NCBI GenBank assembly: GCA_039105265.1
Contig: JAPFFF010000002.1
Span: 6,448,001-6,512,000, forward strand
DNA length: 64,000 nt
Reading direction: 5' to 3'
DNA from: Tritrichomonas musculus
Taxonomy: Eukaryota; Parabasalia; Tritrichomonadida; Tritrichomonadidae
The translations under genes were made by a program, and so were the position numbers. Below the pieces are notes generated by a model. It was not told the DNA's origin and ran no database searches. It saw only the letters and a list, made by a program, of their open reading frames with translations. Below are positions 39,562 through 51,400 of the stretch, one piece after another; the first letter of the stretch is position 1, and each line of letters starts with the position of its first letter.

Positions 39562-41178
39562 TCAAAAGGCGCTTGGAGAGTCATCAGAAGAAGCCAGTGC
39601 CTGATTGTTTGCAACTTTTGCATTACTAGACTTGCAGCAAATGATCATCTTTTTAATTCCTATTTCAATTCCTTTTATCAAAAACATTCCAGCGACCATT
39701 GCGGCCGAAATGACCAATGACTCCCAGCCTTCAACAAAGCAAAGAAATATTGAAATTGCTGTTAACGGGAAGCAAACCGCCACCACGCCGAACCAGCCAC
39801 CAGGCACGATGAATTTATCAGACAAATCCTCCTTCTCTTCCTGTTCATCGTTTCCTTTAATTCCATCATCTTCATTTGAATTGATATCTGGTCGAGACAT
39901 AACCGCCAGGGATTCGTGAGAAGTCAGTTCGACATTGTCAGCACGAACTCTCAAAGCAGCCTCTTCTTTCTCCATTTTCTTGACCATCGAAGGGAAGCGA
40001 AGAGCGATGTACGCCGCTATTTGAATCATCATTTGAATGACCGTCAGAAGGCCGCTCCATTCGACCAGCAGCGAGAAATCAAAGAAGCTGAAAGGAATCG
40101 TCATTACAGACATGAAAACAATCGATACAATCGGCAGCTTTTGATGCTTCCTGTTGTTGTCCAAACGTCCAAGAAATTGGGAAAATGGAAAGGCATCGAG
40201 AAGGGCGCCAGCATAAGTTTCTCGCGATGTGCATGAAATGGCAATGTTCAAGAGTGAAAGAGCTGAAAAAACTCCTGCTACGCTGATCCAATATGCAAGC
40301 CAGCCATTAGAGCATAATGGCAATTTCTTTGAAATGTCTGAAAAAGCAACACTTTTCCACACATCTAAATCGGGCTCAACTGAAACCCCTGAAACTGTAG
40401 GGAGAAGGTAAACTAGAGTAACCAAAATTATGGTAATTGATAATGCAATTGGAAATGTTCGTTTCGGATCTTTCGTTTCTTCTGAGAGCGCAGCAACAGT
40501 ATCAAAACCACTGTACTGCCAAATAAGAGTTGAAAGTAATATCGACCAATCAACAGGACCATATTGTTTTGGTTTATCTGCAAATACTTTGTCGATGGTC
40601 ATTTGTGAAGCACCAAAACAGAAAAATAAGAAAAATGGAAGTACAATAACTATGGTAAAAATAAATGATACCGATCCAACCGTTTCGAGTCCTGATATAT
40701 TCATTATTATGACAAGAGCATTCGATAAAATAACAACAATCGTTCTGCACCAAATGGTATCCATTTTGGGAATAAGTGTAGTTAAATAATCACAAACCAT
40801 TACAGGATATATTGCATTATCAAATATTGAGCATAGTGTTCGTATATATGTGTTTGTAATACCCATAAATCTGCCTAATATAAATCCCCATTCTGCACAT
40901 CCCCCACATGATGGTAATCGAGAAGCTTGTTCACTTGATATTAAAGCAAGAGGTATACTAAATACAATTGGCACAAGTAAAGTAAAAATAAATGTCATTT
41001 TGGCACCACCTGCTGCAATAGCTTCACCTTGTCCAAATGGACCTGCGCATACGTAAAAAAATGAAATACAGACAAGATGAAGAATTGAAACGCCTTTGTG
41101 CATTTCTGCTGAATTTGAATATTCTTCTTCATCATCAGGTATGTTATCTACATTAACTATATCGCTGTCTGACATCAA
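39562..41178 (-). CDS. Amino-acid/polyamine permease, APC superfamily (538 aa)
   Basis: An acidic N-terminal tail of about 25 residues, then about 12 membrane segments. The first carries the APC substrate-binding loop (CAGPFGQGEAIAAGG, in place of the usual G.G.E helix break), and TM6 has LIWQYSGFDTVAALSEETKDPKRTFP, typical of the APC family (LAT and plant polyamine-uptake types). Segments follow to about residue 385, then a charged cytoplasmic loop with EEKEDL, and the last two segments. The family exchanges or imports amino acids or polyamines with protons; the substrate cannot be told from sequence. Starts at one of two consecutive Met codons. Intact, on the opposite strand to its left neighbour. 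Confidence 0.92.
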   Translation of the reverse strand: MMSDSDIVNVDNIPDDEEEYSNSAEMHKGVSILHLVCISFFYVCAGPFGQGEAIAAGGAKMTFIFTLLVPIVFSIPLALISSEQASRLPSCGGCAEWGFILGRFMGITNTYIRTLCSIFDNAIYPVMVCDYLTTLIPKMDTIWCRTIVVILSNALVIIMNISGLETVGSVSFIFTIVIVLPFFLFFCFGASQMTIDKVFADKPKQYGPVDWSILLSTLIWQYSGFDTVAALSEETKDPKRTFPIALSITIILVTLVYLLPTVSGVSVEPDLDVWKSVAFSDISKKLPLCSNGWLAYWISVAGVFSALSLLNIAISCTSRETYAGALLDAFPFSQFLGRLDNNRKHQKLPIVSIVFMSVMTIPFSFFDFSLLVEWSGLLTVIQMMIQIAAYIALRFPSMVKKMEKEEAALRVRADNVELTSHESLAVMSRPDINSNEDDGIKGNDEQEEKEDLSDKFIVPGGWFGVVAVCFPLTAISIFLCFVEGWESLVISAAMVAGMFLIKGIEIGIKKMIICCKSSNAKVANNQALASSDDSPSAF

Positions 41179-41392
41179 GATTTTTAAATCATCAATTCAA
41201 TAAATTTCAATTGATTATTTTTTTATTTCCATTGAAAAATTTATCATTCACATAAAAATTCAATTGATTTTTGAATGACTATCGGTATTGATCATTATTT
41301 TATAACAGCTTATATCTTGTTGTTGTAACTACAAATTAATAATAATTATATTATTTATTAAATTGATATTTATAAGATTGTGTTATATTTAA

Positions 41393-41497
41393 ACCAATAT
41401 CCATGTTAGTTTTCTTACAGGTGATGAAGGTAATAAATCTATTATTGAAACAATTGTTCCTGAATGGTTTGAAACAGTAATGAAAACTAAAATATAG
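41393..41497 (+). other. Possible 3' remnant of an unidentified gene
   Basis: About 34 codons with gene-like composition (HVSFLTGDEGNKSIIETI, then VPEWFETVMKTKI and a stop) in an AT-rich spacer. No start codon and no recognised family. May be chance. Confidence 0.25.
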
Positions 41498-41734
41498 AAT
41501 TTGAAATGGAGACTTTTTTAAAAAAATCATAATTTTAATTTTTTTTTTTTATAAATATTAATCAAATGATTAAAGCAGTTAAGGTCAAAATTGGCCTTTA
41601 TAATACTTCAATAAATAAAAGGTTGAAACTTTTTTCTAAATATAATAAAAAATTATAAAAGAATAATAAAGACCAAATTTATTTTCATTAAATAGATTGT
41701 TTATTCAACTTTATTTTAATAGTGAAAGATAAAT

Positions 41735-44700
41735 CTAATTATCATTATCGTCAGATGGCTCGTCAGAGAAATCGCTGGTCACAGGATCATCCAAGTTAAT
41801 TCTTTTTTTCTTTACATTTTTTTGATTCTTATCTTTGTCATTTATTTCATCATCGTCGTTTTCTGTTAACTTAGCCAGCAACGACTCTTTAAGGTCTGAC
41901 ATTTGGTTTTGTATTGAGGAAGACTTTTTCAAATTTAACAGGAAATTGAAATAATTAACCTTTACATTAGACACTGTTCCACTTTTGTGAGCTGGAACAT
42001 TTGTTTTAATTTCTTTCAATTGAGCAGTTAAATTCTCAATCATTTTTTCATGATGATCTTCTTCTTCGCCCGATTTAAGCTTCTTTATATCCTCAAAGAT
42101 ATGCTGTTTAATAGGAATGAATACGGAAGAGTCGTCTTCTGAAATTTCTTCATCAATTTTGAAAGGTTTTTCTTTAATTCTCTTAAGGAAATCGATAGCT
42201 TTTTGATAGTTTTGTTTCTTCGCTTTTCGCAGCAAATTCATTCCTTTTTCTTTCTTTCCTTCATGAGTGTAATAAAGCTTGCCAAGCTTAAAGAGGGCTC
42301 GTTTGTAGTTTGCTTTTGCGGATAAGACAAGAGCATTGCGTGCAGCAGTTGGTGAGATTAATTCCATTTGAATAAATTTCTTCTTTGATAAGTAATAACC
42401 AGCTCTATAATCAGGTTCTTTGCTTGTCATGAATTTCATGAAGAGGCAGAAAGACATCTGAATTTCTTGAGCGATAACTTTGCCATAATAAAGTTCTTCA
42501 GCGAAAGCGAAATAAGAATCTTCTTCATCTTCTTGATTAACATAATCAAGTTGGCCACTTTCGTATAAATTCAAGAACTCAATAGATTTGTGATATTGCT
42601 GGTCACGAGCTTTTTTAATTAAAATGATGCCAAGTTCATTTTTATTTCCTTTTTCATAGAAAAATCTTTTTCCAAGTTTGAACAAGGCACGTCTGTATCC
42701 AAATTTGCAAGCAACTTTTAAGCAATCTTCAGCTTCTTCTTTAGTAATTAAATTCCTTTGAATGTAACATTTCTTAGATAAAAAGTATCCCGCTCTTGGA
42801 TCGCGATTAGAGATATCAAAAGCAAGTTTGAAATATTTAAATGCATTAAATCGATTCATTGGAATTATCTGTCCGTAATAAAGTTCTTTTCCATATTCAA
42901 AACGAGCTTCTGGACAGTTTTGTTTTGCTGCTTTTTGGATGTAATCGAGAGCTTTTGGAATATTTCTTCTCATTAACCAATTGTTCTTTAATAGAATCTT
43001 TCCACGTTTAAGTAAAGCAAATTGATTTGTCGAATTTTCTTGAAGGATAAGTTTAAGTTTGTCATTTCCTCTTTTAACGTAGAACCCTTTCTTTTTAATC
43101 AATAAAAATGCATCAACGCAAGCTCTGTATTCTGGCAAATATGAATTAATAGACAATTGATATTTTCTTGCAACTTTCTTATTTATTTGCATATAGAAAT
43201 AAATGAATTCTTTCTTGGATTTCGTGGTTAAACAATTCATGTTTTTGATGAATAATTGGCATGCTTCTTCATATTCATTTGCTCTGTTTAAAATGGTCAA
43301 CATTGCCATTAAATAATTCTCTAAATAACCGTTTTTAATAACTGAATGACTTGGATTTTCTAATGTTGGTGTTAATAATGATTTTGCATAAGCAATTCGA
43401 TCTTTAATTTTTGTGTTTCCTGAATATAAAACTATGTGTTTTGCATACTCTGGAAGGAATGCATCTTTATCAAAGCAAAGACCAACGTTAATTAGTTTCA
43501 ATGATTGTTCATAACGTTTTTTAAACTTATTAATTTGGATCATTCTTTTCGTTATGTCATGATCACACATTCCGACAGCAAACTTGACCAAATTTATGTA
43601 TTTTTTCCTATTTTGAGGATTATCATAAATATGAATGATTCTAAAGAAAGCGTCAAGAAAACCTTTCTCGATTGAATTTTCATATTTTGTAACAGATTTA
43701 GCTGTTCCATCTTCATAAGAATAATTTGTCTCCAAAATCATTGCAAGTTGATTAATAGCATCAATATTTCCAGTTTCAGCACTTTTTTCAAGATATTTTT
43801 GGAATGATGGTAATTGAACATGTTCTTTTGTGCCATGATTAATGATGAAATGTCGAATAAATAAGCCAAATCGAAGCATTCCATTTGGATCTTCTTGTTC
43901 TGCTGATTTTTTCATATATAAGTAAGCACTCCTTCCATCTTGTTTAGTACCAAGACCGTTTACTGTAAGTTGTGCATATTTCCATTGTGCATCAGAGTTT
44001 CCTTTATCAGCAGCCATTTTGAAATATTTGGCTGCTTCTGTGTAATTTACTGGAAAACCGTTTTCTCCATTGAAATATGATTCTGCTAAGAAAAGTTGTG
44101 TTTTAACATCTTCAGGATCAACGTTATTTATTTTAGATGTATAAATAATTGGCTCAGAATAATAAACTTCAAAATTATTCAAGTCGGTAATGAATTCTTG
44201 GAATAATCTATTATTTGGCATGTGATCTTTCATTGTTTCTCTAAGAACTTTTTCTTGATTCTTAATATATTCTTCAATGCTTTGATTTGGGACATTAATA
44301 TGAGTTGGAAAATATTTTTCTTTATCACATTCCATTATTCTAATCATTACAACTTCAAAATTGTCATCAATAACTTTTTTCAGTTCTCTTAATCGTGACT
44401 CAGCAACTGGAAGTGATAATTGAGGAACATATGAAAAAGTTGAAAATTGAAGTTTTCCGTCTTTTTCATCAACAGGAATATGTTTATTTTGAATTGCTGT
44501 TGAAAGGTTAGATTCAATATCTGACATTATTCCTAATTTCATCATATTTTGCCTTGTTATATCAATTTCTTCATTTTCGTTATCATCAAGCACGAGAAAG
44601 AAGCCAAATGTGATATCATACAAGAACTTAAAAATACAACTAAGCCAAGATCTTTTTTCTTCATGGAAAATCGGAGTTATTTTCTGAGGAAGGATATTTG

Positions 44701-46747
44701 AACTCAACAATTTGTTAATAACATGAACAAGTGAATAAAATTGAATGATTCTAATATCATCATTATTTATATCTTCATCAGATAAAGTTGGGACAATGAA
44801 ATCAATTGTGTTAATAGCAAGTTTCATTTCATTCTTCTTTTCGCCTCCATAATCGTTTCTTCTATCGTAAAAGTAGAACGATGACATGTATGGAGCAGAA
44901 TAAATGAATTGATCTTGCATATTTTGTATCAAAAAGTTGATTTCAGGGAAAATAAAAGTGTCATCAAATGACAATGATTCTGGACATTGCATGTATTTGT
45001 TATAAATGGTTTCAATACTAACATCAGAAAGATAATAACGCCAAACATGTTTCCTCATTAAACTGTCAAGAATCTTGGCTTTAACAGATCCTTTTAATGC
45101 AGCTTTTTCAAAGCAGTGACGGGCACGAATCAAATTTCGTGGGAAAATGTAACCTTGCAAATACATTCCACCTAGAAGGCACATGAAATAAGGAGAGAGT
45201 TTTGCTGCTTGCCTATAATAGTGGACTGCTTTTGATGCTGATACTGGGAAATGATTTATTCCGGAATAAAAAGAAAAGGCAACATAAAGAATATATAAAA
45301 GTTTGCCGTCATCAGCATTTCTAATTGCACTTTTTTGTTCAAGTTTCAACATGTGTATTTCTGCTTCTATTTCCTGTATCTTATCATTAATTGGATTAAT
45401 GTAACGAGATACGTCTTCTTTATTTCCAAAAGCAACTGATTTCAGCCATTTTAACGATTTGTCAAAGTTGGCGGGCACAAGATCACCTTTTAAATAATGA
45501 ATGGCCAACTTGATCTTGGCATCTCTATTGTTCTTTTTTGCAGCCATTTTTAAATGCTTCAAAGCAATTGGATAAATTGCATTATTAGGTTCTTCTTCTG
45601 TTTTAGTTTTTTCCATTAATTTTTGATATATTAAAAAGTTTATCTCTGGCTTATCTGAATAAAATTGCTTCTTGTATTCAGGTGGTAACAACAGATATTC
45701 ACGTTCATAACATAGAAATTCATAGAACAATTTTGGCGGGTTTTTTTGGTTCTGTAAAAGAAGCTTTATTTCTGAATCTGGCAAGCGATTCAAAAGTGGG
45801 AAATATTCTTTATGTGAAAAAACATCTTCTTGAATATAACAAGCATGAAGAATATTCACATTATTATCAAAATACATGTTCGCTGAAAAAGTTCCATCGT
45901 CATTCAATTGAATTTTAAAAGGAGTGTAATCTATCCGATCAACACGATGATCATATCTGAATTTGTCGGCGCTGTCAAGTTTTGTTAGGTAATATTGAAC
46001 AAACGGATCACCTTTGAATAGTTCGGTTAGGGAATTGAATAGGTCTGTTAGAGTTGGTCTATCGTTTTTTGTATTGTAACAACTTTTTATATATTGCGCT
46101 AAATTTGGATCTAATCCATCTGGTATTTGAACGTCATTTTCGCCTTCCTTTTTACATCGGCGGTTATATAATTCACACATTATTTGGCCAACTTGAAGAA
46201 CTAAAACTTTTTCATCACATTTTTCAATTAATTGATTCAATGAATAATCCATCTCTAGCGAATTTGGATTAACATAATTAATAAATTTAGGACCGCTTTC
46301 TGGACTAAAAAATATTGTATCAAGAGAAAATTTGGATAGAGAAAAACCTTTGGATATTAAATATGATAAACCTGATATTATTCCTAAAATGATATTTTGT
46401 ATCCATGTGTCATCAAGATTCTCGATTTGCTCTGATATCGGTGATATGCCTGGATAATATTCAAAGTATAAATCAGGGGACGAATCTGAAAAACCTAATA
46501 GAGGTAAAATAACTGGATGTATTAATTCTGAAGCTTTTTCCGCATGTTTGATAAATAAATATTTTTGCTCATCTGTTGCAAATTGTGAATCGGCTTTTAA
46601 TAAAAAATATTTTTTATTATTACTTGTATTAACGGCTTCATATAAAGTTTTATGAGGAGATAATTCTGGAGAACAAGTGACGGGAGTAAGCGAAAATTCA
46701 TCTTTAAAAATATGATGGCGCTGAGTTATTGCGTGATCAATAATCAT
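41735..46747 (-). CDS. Pseudokinase with Sel1-like repeats (1670 aa)
   Basis: The first 260 residues have a kinase-like outline: helix-rich C-lobe with WIQNIILGIISGLSYLISKGF, but the catalytic loop reads FSLSKFSLDTIFF (no HRD), the DFG position reads INYVNP and no glycine-rich loop is seen. It is therefore expected to be inactive as a kinase. Residues from about 390 on contain many Sel1/TPR-like units (for example AIYPIALKHLKMAAKKNNRDA, AAKYFKMAADKGNSDAQW, KALDYIQKAAKQNCPEARF), in clusters separated by helical stretches. The C-terminus is acidic with a Lys patch (NQKNVKKKRINLDD). Kinase-Sel1 fusions are abundant in trichomonads; Sel1 solenoids are scaffolds. Full open frame, no membrane segment. 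The relic at 22197-23104 is a smaller relative that keeps the glycine loop. Confidence 0.85.
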   Translation of the reverse strand: MIIDHAITQRHHIFKDEFSLTPVTCSPELSPHKTLYEAVNTSNNKKYFLLKADSQFATDEQKYLFIKHAEKASELIHPVILPLLGFSDSSPDLYFEYYPGISPISEQIENLDDTWIQNIILGIISGLSYLISKGFSLSKFSLDTIFFSPESGPKFINYVNPNSLEMDYSLNQLIEKCDEKVLVLQVGQIMCELYNRRCKKEGENDVQIPDGLDPNLAQYIKSCYNTKNDRPTLTDLFNSLTELFKGDPFVQYYLTKLDSADKFRYDHRVDRIDYTPFKIQLNDDGTFSANMYFDNNVNILHACYIQEDVFSHKEYFPLLNRLPDSEIKLLLQNQKNPPKLFYEFLCYEREYLLLPPEYKKQFYSDKPEINFLIYQKLMEKTKTEEEPNNAIYPIALKHLKMAAKKNNRDAKIKLAIHYLKGDLVPANFDKSLKWLKSVAFGNKEDVSRYINPINDKIQEIEAEIHMLKLEQKSAIRNADDGKLLYILYVAFSFYSGINHFPVSASKAVHYYRQAAKLSPYFMCLLGGMYLQGYIFPRNLIRARHCFEKAALKGSVKAKILDSLMRKHVWRYYLSDVSIETIYNKYMQCPESLSFDDTFIFPEINFLIQNMQDQFIYSAPYMSSFYFYDRRNDYGGEKKNEMKLAINTIDFIVPTLSDEDINNDDIRIIQFYSLVHVINKLLSSNILPQKITPIFHEEKRSWLSCIFKFLYDITFGFFLVLDDNENEEIDITRQNMMKLGIMSDIESNLSTAIQNKHIPVDEKDGKLQFSTFSYVPQLSLPVAESRLRELKKVIDDNFEVVMIRIMECDKEKYFPTHINVPNQSIEEYIKNQEKVLRETMKDHMPNNRLFQEFITDLNNFEVYYSEPIIYTSKINNVDPEDVKTQLFLAESYFNGENGFPVNYTEAAKYFKMAADKGNSDAQWKYAQLTVNGLGTKQDGRSAYLYMKKSAEQEDPNGMLRFGLFIRHFIINHGTKEHVQLPSFQKYLEKSAETGNIDAINQLAMILETNYSYEDGTAKSVTKYENSIEKGFLDAFFRIIHIYDNPQNRKKYINLVKFAVGMCDHDITKRMIQINKFKKRYEQSLKLINVGLCFDKDAFLPEYAKHIVLYSGNTKIKDRIAYAKSLLTPTLENPSHSVIKNGYLENYLMAMLTILNRANEYEEACQLFIKNMNCLTTKSKKEFIYFYMQINKKVARKYQLSINSYLPEYRACVDAFLLIKKKGFYVKRGNDKLKLILQENSTNQFALLKRGKILLKNNWLMRRNIPKALDYIQKAAKQNCPEARFEYGKELYYGQIIPMNRFNAFKYFKLAFDISNRDPRAGYFLSKKCYIQRNLITKEEAEDCLKVACKFGYRRALFKLGKRFFYEKGNKNELGIILIKKARDQQYHKSIEFLNLYESGQLDYVNQEDEEDSYFAFAEELYYGKVIAQEIQMSFCLFMKFMTSKEPDYRAGYYLSKKKFIQMELISPTAARNALVLSAKANYKRALFKLGKLYYTHEGKKEKGMNLLRKAKKQNYQKAIDFLKRIKEKPFKIDEEISEDDSSVFIPIKQHIFEDIKKLKSGEEEDHHEKMIENLTAQLKEIKTNVPAHKSGTVSNVKVNYFNFLLNLKKSSSIQNQMSDLKESLLAKLTENDDDEINDKDKNQKNVKKKRINLDDPVTSDFSDEPSDDNDN

Positions 46748-47724
46748 TTAATAATGTTAATTATTTTTTATTATATAAAATAAAATCATATATATTATTT
46801 CGGGAAAATCTTCATAAATAATCATTTTTATTAAAATTAAATATATTTATAAATTATATTATTATTTTTTTGATATTATTAATAGTAAATAAAAGACAAT
46901 TTTTATATTTACGAAAGATAGAATTATAAAAAGTATTGAATAATTATTTTATATTTCAATGATTGCTTTTAATTTTGAAAGTTTGTAATCGTTTTTTTTT
47001 ATTTAGGTAAAATTACATTTGATTGAATTTTATATCTTTAAATAATCAACTCAATATTTATTATTACCAAAAATCTTTTTATATAAATTTTAACTGTTTA
47101 AACAAGCTTGCTTTTTTGTATATCATAATTTGATAAGCAAGAACTTATAAATAATAATACTCATAATATAATTGAAAAAAAAGATTTTTCTATACCAAAA
47201 ATAATCATATCTCATATTCAATTCAAAAAAATTAAAAAAAAAAATAATAGTTAAATCATTTATAATGACTCTTTTCTAATGTTATTCCTCGGTGGCATTC
47301 AAAAATTAGGTTTTGGAAAAAAGAGATATTTTGAGATCATCTTGTCTATTAAGTTCATTTTTTTATTGCTTTAATAAAATATGTAGCATATAACAATCAT
47401 AAATATATTAATATAACTTTTCAAAACAATGTATATAACGAGATATTGCAAAAGAACTATGAGATAATTTGCTTTACTCTCAAATTAGGGTGCTTTTCAC
47501 TTTTTCCCACTTTTTCAAAAAAAAAAGTTGATTTTTTTCTGAAAACATTTTTTATTATGCATTTTTTTCAAAAAAATAGTCGAAAAATTTGGTTAGGCAA
47601 TTTAGGTATTCATGGAGGAAAAATTCCCAAAAAAATATATATTGATCACTGTATGATGAAAGTTATAATGGCATAAATTTTATTCGAAAATTTCATTTCC
47701 ACTCAAGATAAGTAGTTAAGTATA
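46748..47724. other. Intergenic, AT-rich, nothing recognised
   Basis: About 1 kb between the pseudokinase gene and element B. Homopolymer and AT-rich throughout; one 76-codon frame (47446-47676) is low-complexity Phe/Lys and not supported. Confidence 0.6.
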
Positions 47725-47805
47725 GGCGGTGTCTCATACTTCGCCACCGCCTACACGCTTCGCCACCAAGCTCAGGTACACCCTCGCTTGGGCCTCAGCT
47801 TCCGG
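47725..47805. repeat. GC-rich hairpin region at left edge of element B
   Basis: TAGGCGGTG and CACCGCCTA form a 9-bp stem around 13 nt, followed by GC-rich sequence with CTTCGCCACCAAGCTC and CTTGGGCCTCAGCTTCCGG. It stands out sharply from the AT-rich spacer to the left and probably marks the element edge. Confidence 0.6.
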
Positions 47806-47806
47806 C

Positions 47807-47851
47807 CAAATACCTACTGAAAAACCTATCGTAAGTATACCCTATCTACAT
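47807..47851 (+). repeat. 45-bp direct repeat, copy 1
   Basis: CCAAATAC..ACTGAAAA and ACCTATCGTAAGTA with CTCTA-type ending recur at 48267-48308. The copies flank the 100-aa gene. Confidence 0.75.
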
Positions 47852-47938
47852 TAGCTAATTTCCCACCCCCGTCCCTCAAGTTCAAGTACATTGTCGTTTT
47901 TCAATATTTCTATTAATTTTTTATACAACACTATACAA

Positions 47939-48241
47939 ATGACCATACCATCAGATTTAAAGATTATGACCCAATATAAACAGTTTACTCTAAGAAATCC
48001 TATTTATACTTCTCGTGAAACCCAACAAGTTTATGATTCCTTTAAAGACGTCAGGACATGTGATTCTAATGGATATGTTATAATTGAGGTTTTGGACGAA
48101 AGAAACAAATTTAGTGGTTTTAGATATGCTAAATTTAGACGTGCAGCTGTTTTGAAATACAATAATGATTATGATAGGGAAAGAGAAAAAGATGCACCAC
48201 GATATAGAAAGTTTGATGAGCACCATAAGATATTTGAGTAA
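47939..48241 (+). CDS. Unrecognised 100-aa basic protein, element B
   Basis: Start chosen at the ATG at 47939 (MTIPSDLKIMTQYKQF); the frame reaches further upstream only without ATG. The protein is rich in Arg, Lys, Tyr and Asp, ending in RYRKFDEHHKIFE, with no signal peptide or membrane segment. It lies between two copies of a 45-bp direct repeat and is convergent with the fibre gene. No family recognised and no counterpart in element A. Confidence 0.65.
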   Translation: MTIPSDLKIMTQYKQFTLRNPIYTSRETQQVYDSFKDVRTCDSNGYVIIEVLDERNKFSGFRYAKFRRAAVLKYNNDYDREREKDAPRYRKFDEHHKIFE

Positions 48242-48266
48242 AAAGTGTTAGTATTATTTTGTTTGC

Positions 48267-48308
48267 CAAATACACTCTGAAAACCTATCGTAAGTACACA
48301 CTCTCTAC
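48267..48308 (+). repeat. 45-bp direct repeat, copy 2
   Basis: See 47807-47851; copy 2 lies just downstream of the 100-aa gene and about 110 bp before the 3' end of the fibre gene. Confidence 0.75.
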
Positions 48309-48417
48309 TTTCACTATTCCACCAATGTCATTTCCAAGGTATGGAGTAGTTTTTGAGCTTTCTAATGGTGTTTTTTGAATTCTACACCCGAAAAAATATC
48401 TATCAACTTTTTGTATT

Positions 48418-51400
48418 TCACAGTAATGAATGTATTTCATTCTTAGTGTTATCTTCAAGTAAGATACCATTTGATGTAAAGAATGTCGAATTAATCGCTA
48501 TGAAATTAGCTGTTGCATTAACCACTAAATTGCCACTACTTAATGGAAATTCAATATTGTTTAACCAGATCTTAGTTGGCTCACATTGATATTCACTCGT
48601 AGGCGTATTATTAACATTGAATGATATATTGATTTTGATTTCTTCTTCACTGGTAACATTATCTTTGGTTTCATTATAATTCAAATAGAGTGTTCCCTCA
48701 TATGCATCAAGTTGTTTTTCGAATTGATAACGAATGCTATTACTATTCGGTACGCTGAATGTGTACTTAATTATTGTTAATTTATTCACTAACGCATCTA
48801 ACCTAGCTTTTAATGATTCGTTCTCATGTTGTAGATTTGATATCTGACTGTTCATTGTTACGATTTTAGTAGCATTATCACCTACTAACTTGGCTAGATC
48901 TTGATGAGATTTAATATAATTATTTAATTTTGTCTTCAGTTCATCATTTTCACTTTTCAATGCTATTTGATCTTCTTCACCAAATTCAGCTAGAGTAACT
49001 CGTACTGGATATGTTCCAGAGTAATTATAAAGTACACCTGTTGCTTCTTCCCAATAAAACGTGCCAACACTTATATCCATAACATGAGCAATTGTATCGC
49101 GTATTTTTTTTGTACTTTCCGTCTTGAATATGATATCAAATTCCTCATTTACATTTGAGCCAGTCACACCAACCAAGTGAGCACCTTCTTGGAATGGAAT
49201 GAAGGAAGTAGAAAAGAAATCACCAAGCAAATGTTCTGGTTCGTAAGGGCCGTTTGTTATTGGTAGAATAATTTTATTCCCAACTTTCAAATCAGTTTTG
49301 CTTCGATATTTTTCATCGGATTCACTTTTTGAATAAGCATAATCATCAGGGATTTCACTTTTCAATGCTATTTTATCTTGCTTCAATATTTTTTCCGCTA
49401 ATATTAATTTGGTATCAAAAGAGTCTTCCCCGTTATCGATGTAAAAGCATAGACCATTACTATCACTTTTATAATAGGTCAAGTTATAGGTTGTTCCATC
49501 AATTTCAACATCGACATTAACTCCATCTTCAGTAATAACACCATTATAATCAAACAAATAATCAAACTCTTTTACAAAGCCATCGTTATTTGATATTGTT
49601 CCAACAAGGTGAGTTCCCCTAGTCAATGTTATTTTGACTTCCCACGTTCCGGAATTATCTTGGACATTTTCAAAAGGCACTTCAATAGATTCTTTGTATA
49701 TCAAATCATTTTTGCTTCGATATTTTGCATCCGCTTCCTCTTTTGTATACAGGTTATCCATATTAACCATATTATTTTTTAATTCATCTAATGCTTCATT
49801 TACTTCATCAACATTTGGGAATTCATTTAAAGTCGTAGCTAGAGCAGTATCATTCTTTTCTATCTGCTCATGTAATGTATCTATCTTCTTATGTAAAGCA
49901 TCTATATCACAAGTATATGCTAAATCATTTGTAGTAAATTCCATTCTTCTTTTTGCTGTATTCTCTTTGATGCTGATTCCACCAACCCTATGTTTATTTG
50001 GGTTTGATATAACAAATGTTTTGTCATTCATAGTGCAGCTAGGAAAATCAGTTGTTCCTTGGTAATTAATTGTTCCACCAGTAATATTAATAGTAACTAT
50101 ATTCTCTTCATAATCAACATCATTGTATTCACTAACTTTTTGCACCAAAAATCGTGCTTTGATTATTCCATCTGTTATTGTGTCTTCAGCCTCCAAATGG
50201 ACCTCTCCATTAACAAATTTACCAACAACATCTATTATGTCATCTCTAACCAATTCATTCTTTGAAATATAGTCATTATTTATTTCATTGATAGCATTAC
50301 ATAACATTTTAAATGTTGGTTTCATTGCATGCACAACATTATTACATATATTGAACACACCCGCAACACTAGGAACACTTGTATCTTCATTAGCATCATA
50401 TGTCAACTCTTTTATGTCTTCATTACACCAATCAATTAATGGAGTTAAATCAGTTTTAATGCTTCTACTTAATAAATGTAATGGTAATTCATTAGCATAA
50501 CCAAACCATCTTTCTCCTGATTCAACAATACATCTAACAGAACCATTAATACCATTGAAGCCAAAACTAATACCTGTTTCTGTTAATGATAAACCTCCCA
50601 TTAACGTACCTGTTGCTCCTATTGCTAACGCAACTCCTGCCATTATTTCTAGTTTATCTGTTTCAGACTTTAAATATTGAGTTTTATTTTGTTGCTCAGT
50701 CATTTCACTTCTTAATGTATCTACTTTTGATGTAATATCCTTGACATCATATGAAACAACATCAAAATTATTTGTCAAAACATTTAAATCACTTCTCATC
50801 GTTGTAATGTTATCTGCAGTAATGATTTTGGATGAAGTGATATTATAGTCAGTATAAAGAGTTGTTGCGGCATTTGGGTTTGGTCTTATATCATAAAACT
50901 GTTGGTCTATTATGTATTTAAATGCATTTGTTGTTGAATCCCAATTAACTTCTTCGATTGGATCAACTAAATCTTTCCTTAGATATAGTTCTACATCTTT
51001 TTTTGTTGTATCAATATTTGAATCACTCCATTTATATGGAATTCTATCTATTGTATCATATTCTGCATATATTCCTATGCAAACACAATCCTTTGCTTTA
51101 TTATATTGATACACATCTACTGTACTATTAACTTCATCACTAAATCTAAATGTCAATCTCATGGAATCAGAAGAATCACGTAGTGTTAAATATAATACTC
51201 CTCTTTCAAATGTCTTGAGCAAATCTTTAATAGCATTAGGATTCTTGTAATAATTTTGCCATTCAACACATGAAACATAAACAGGTAGAGTTGAATATTT
51301 AGGATATGATGTATTGTTAAATATTTTTCCCGTATTATCAATGCTTATTCTTAGTTGAAAATGATAATCTGAAGCATCTTTTTCTGTTCCATCTTTTAAT

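Noticed and set aside
47446-47676. 76-codon Phe/Lys-rich frame before element B
   Set aside because: Low complexity in AT-rich spacer, no homologue or leader pattern.
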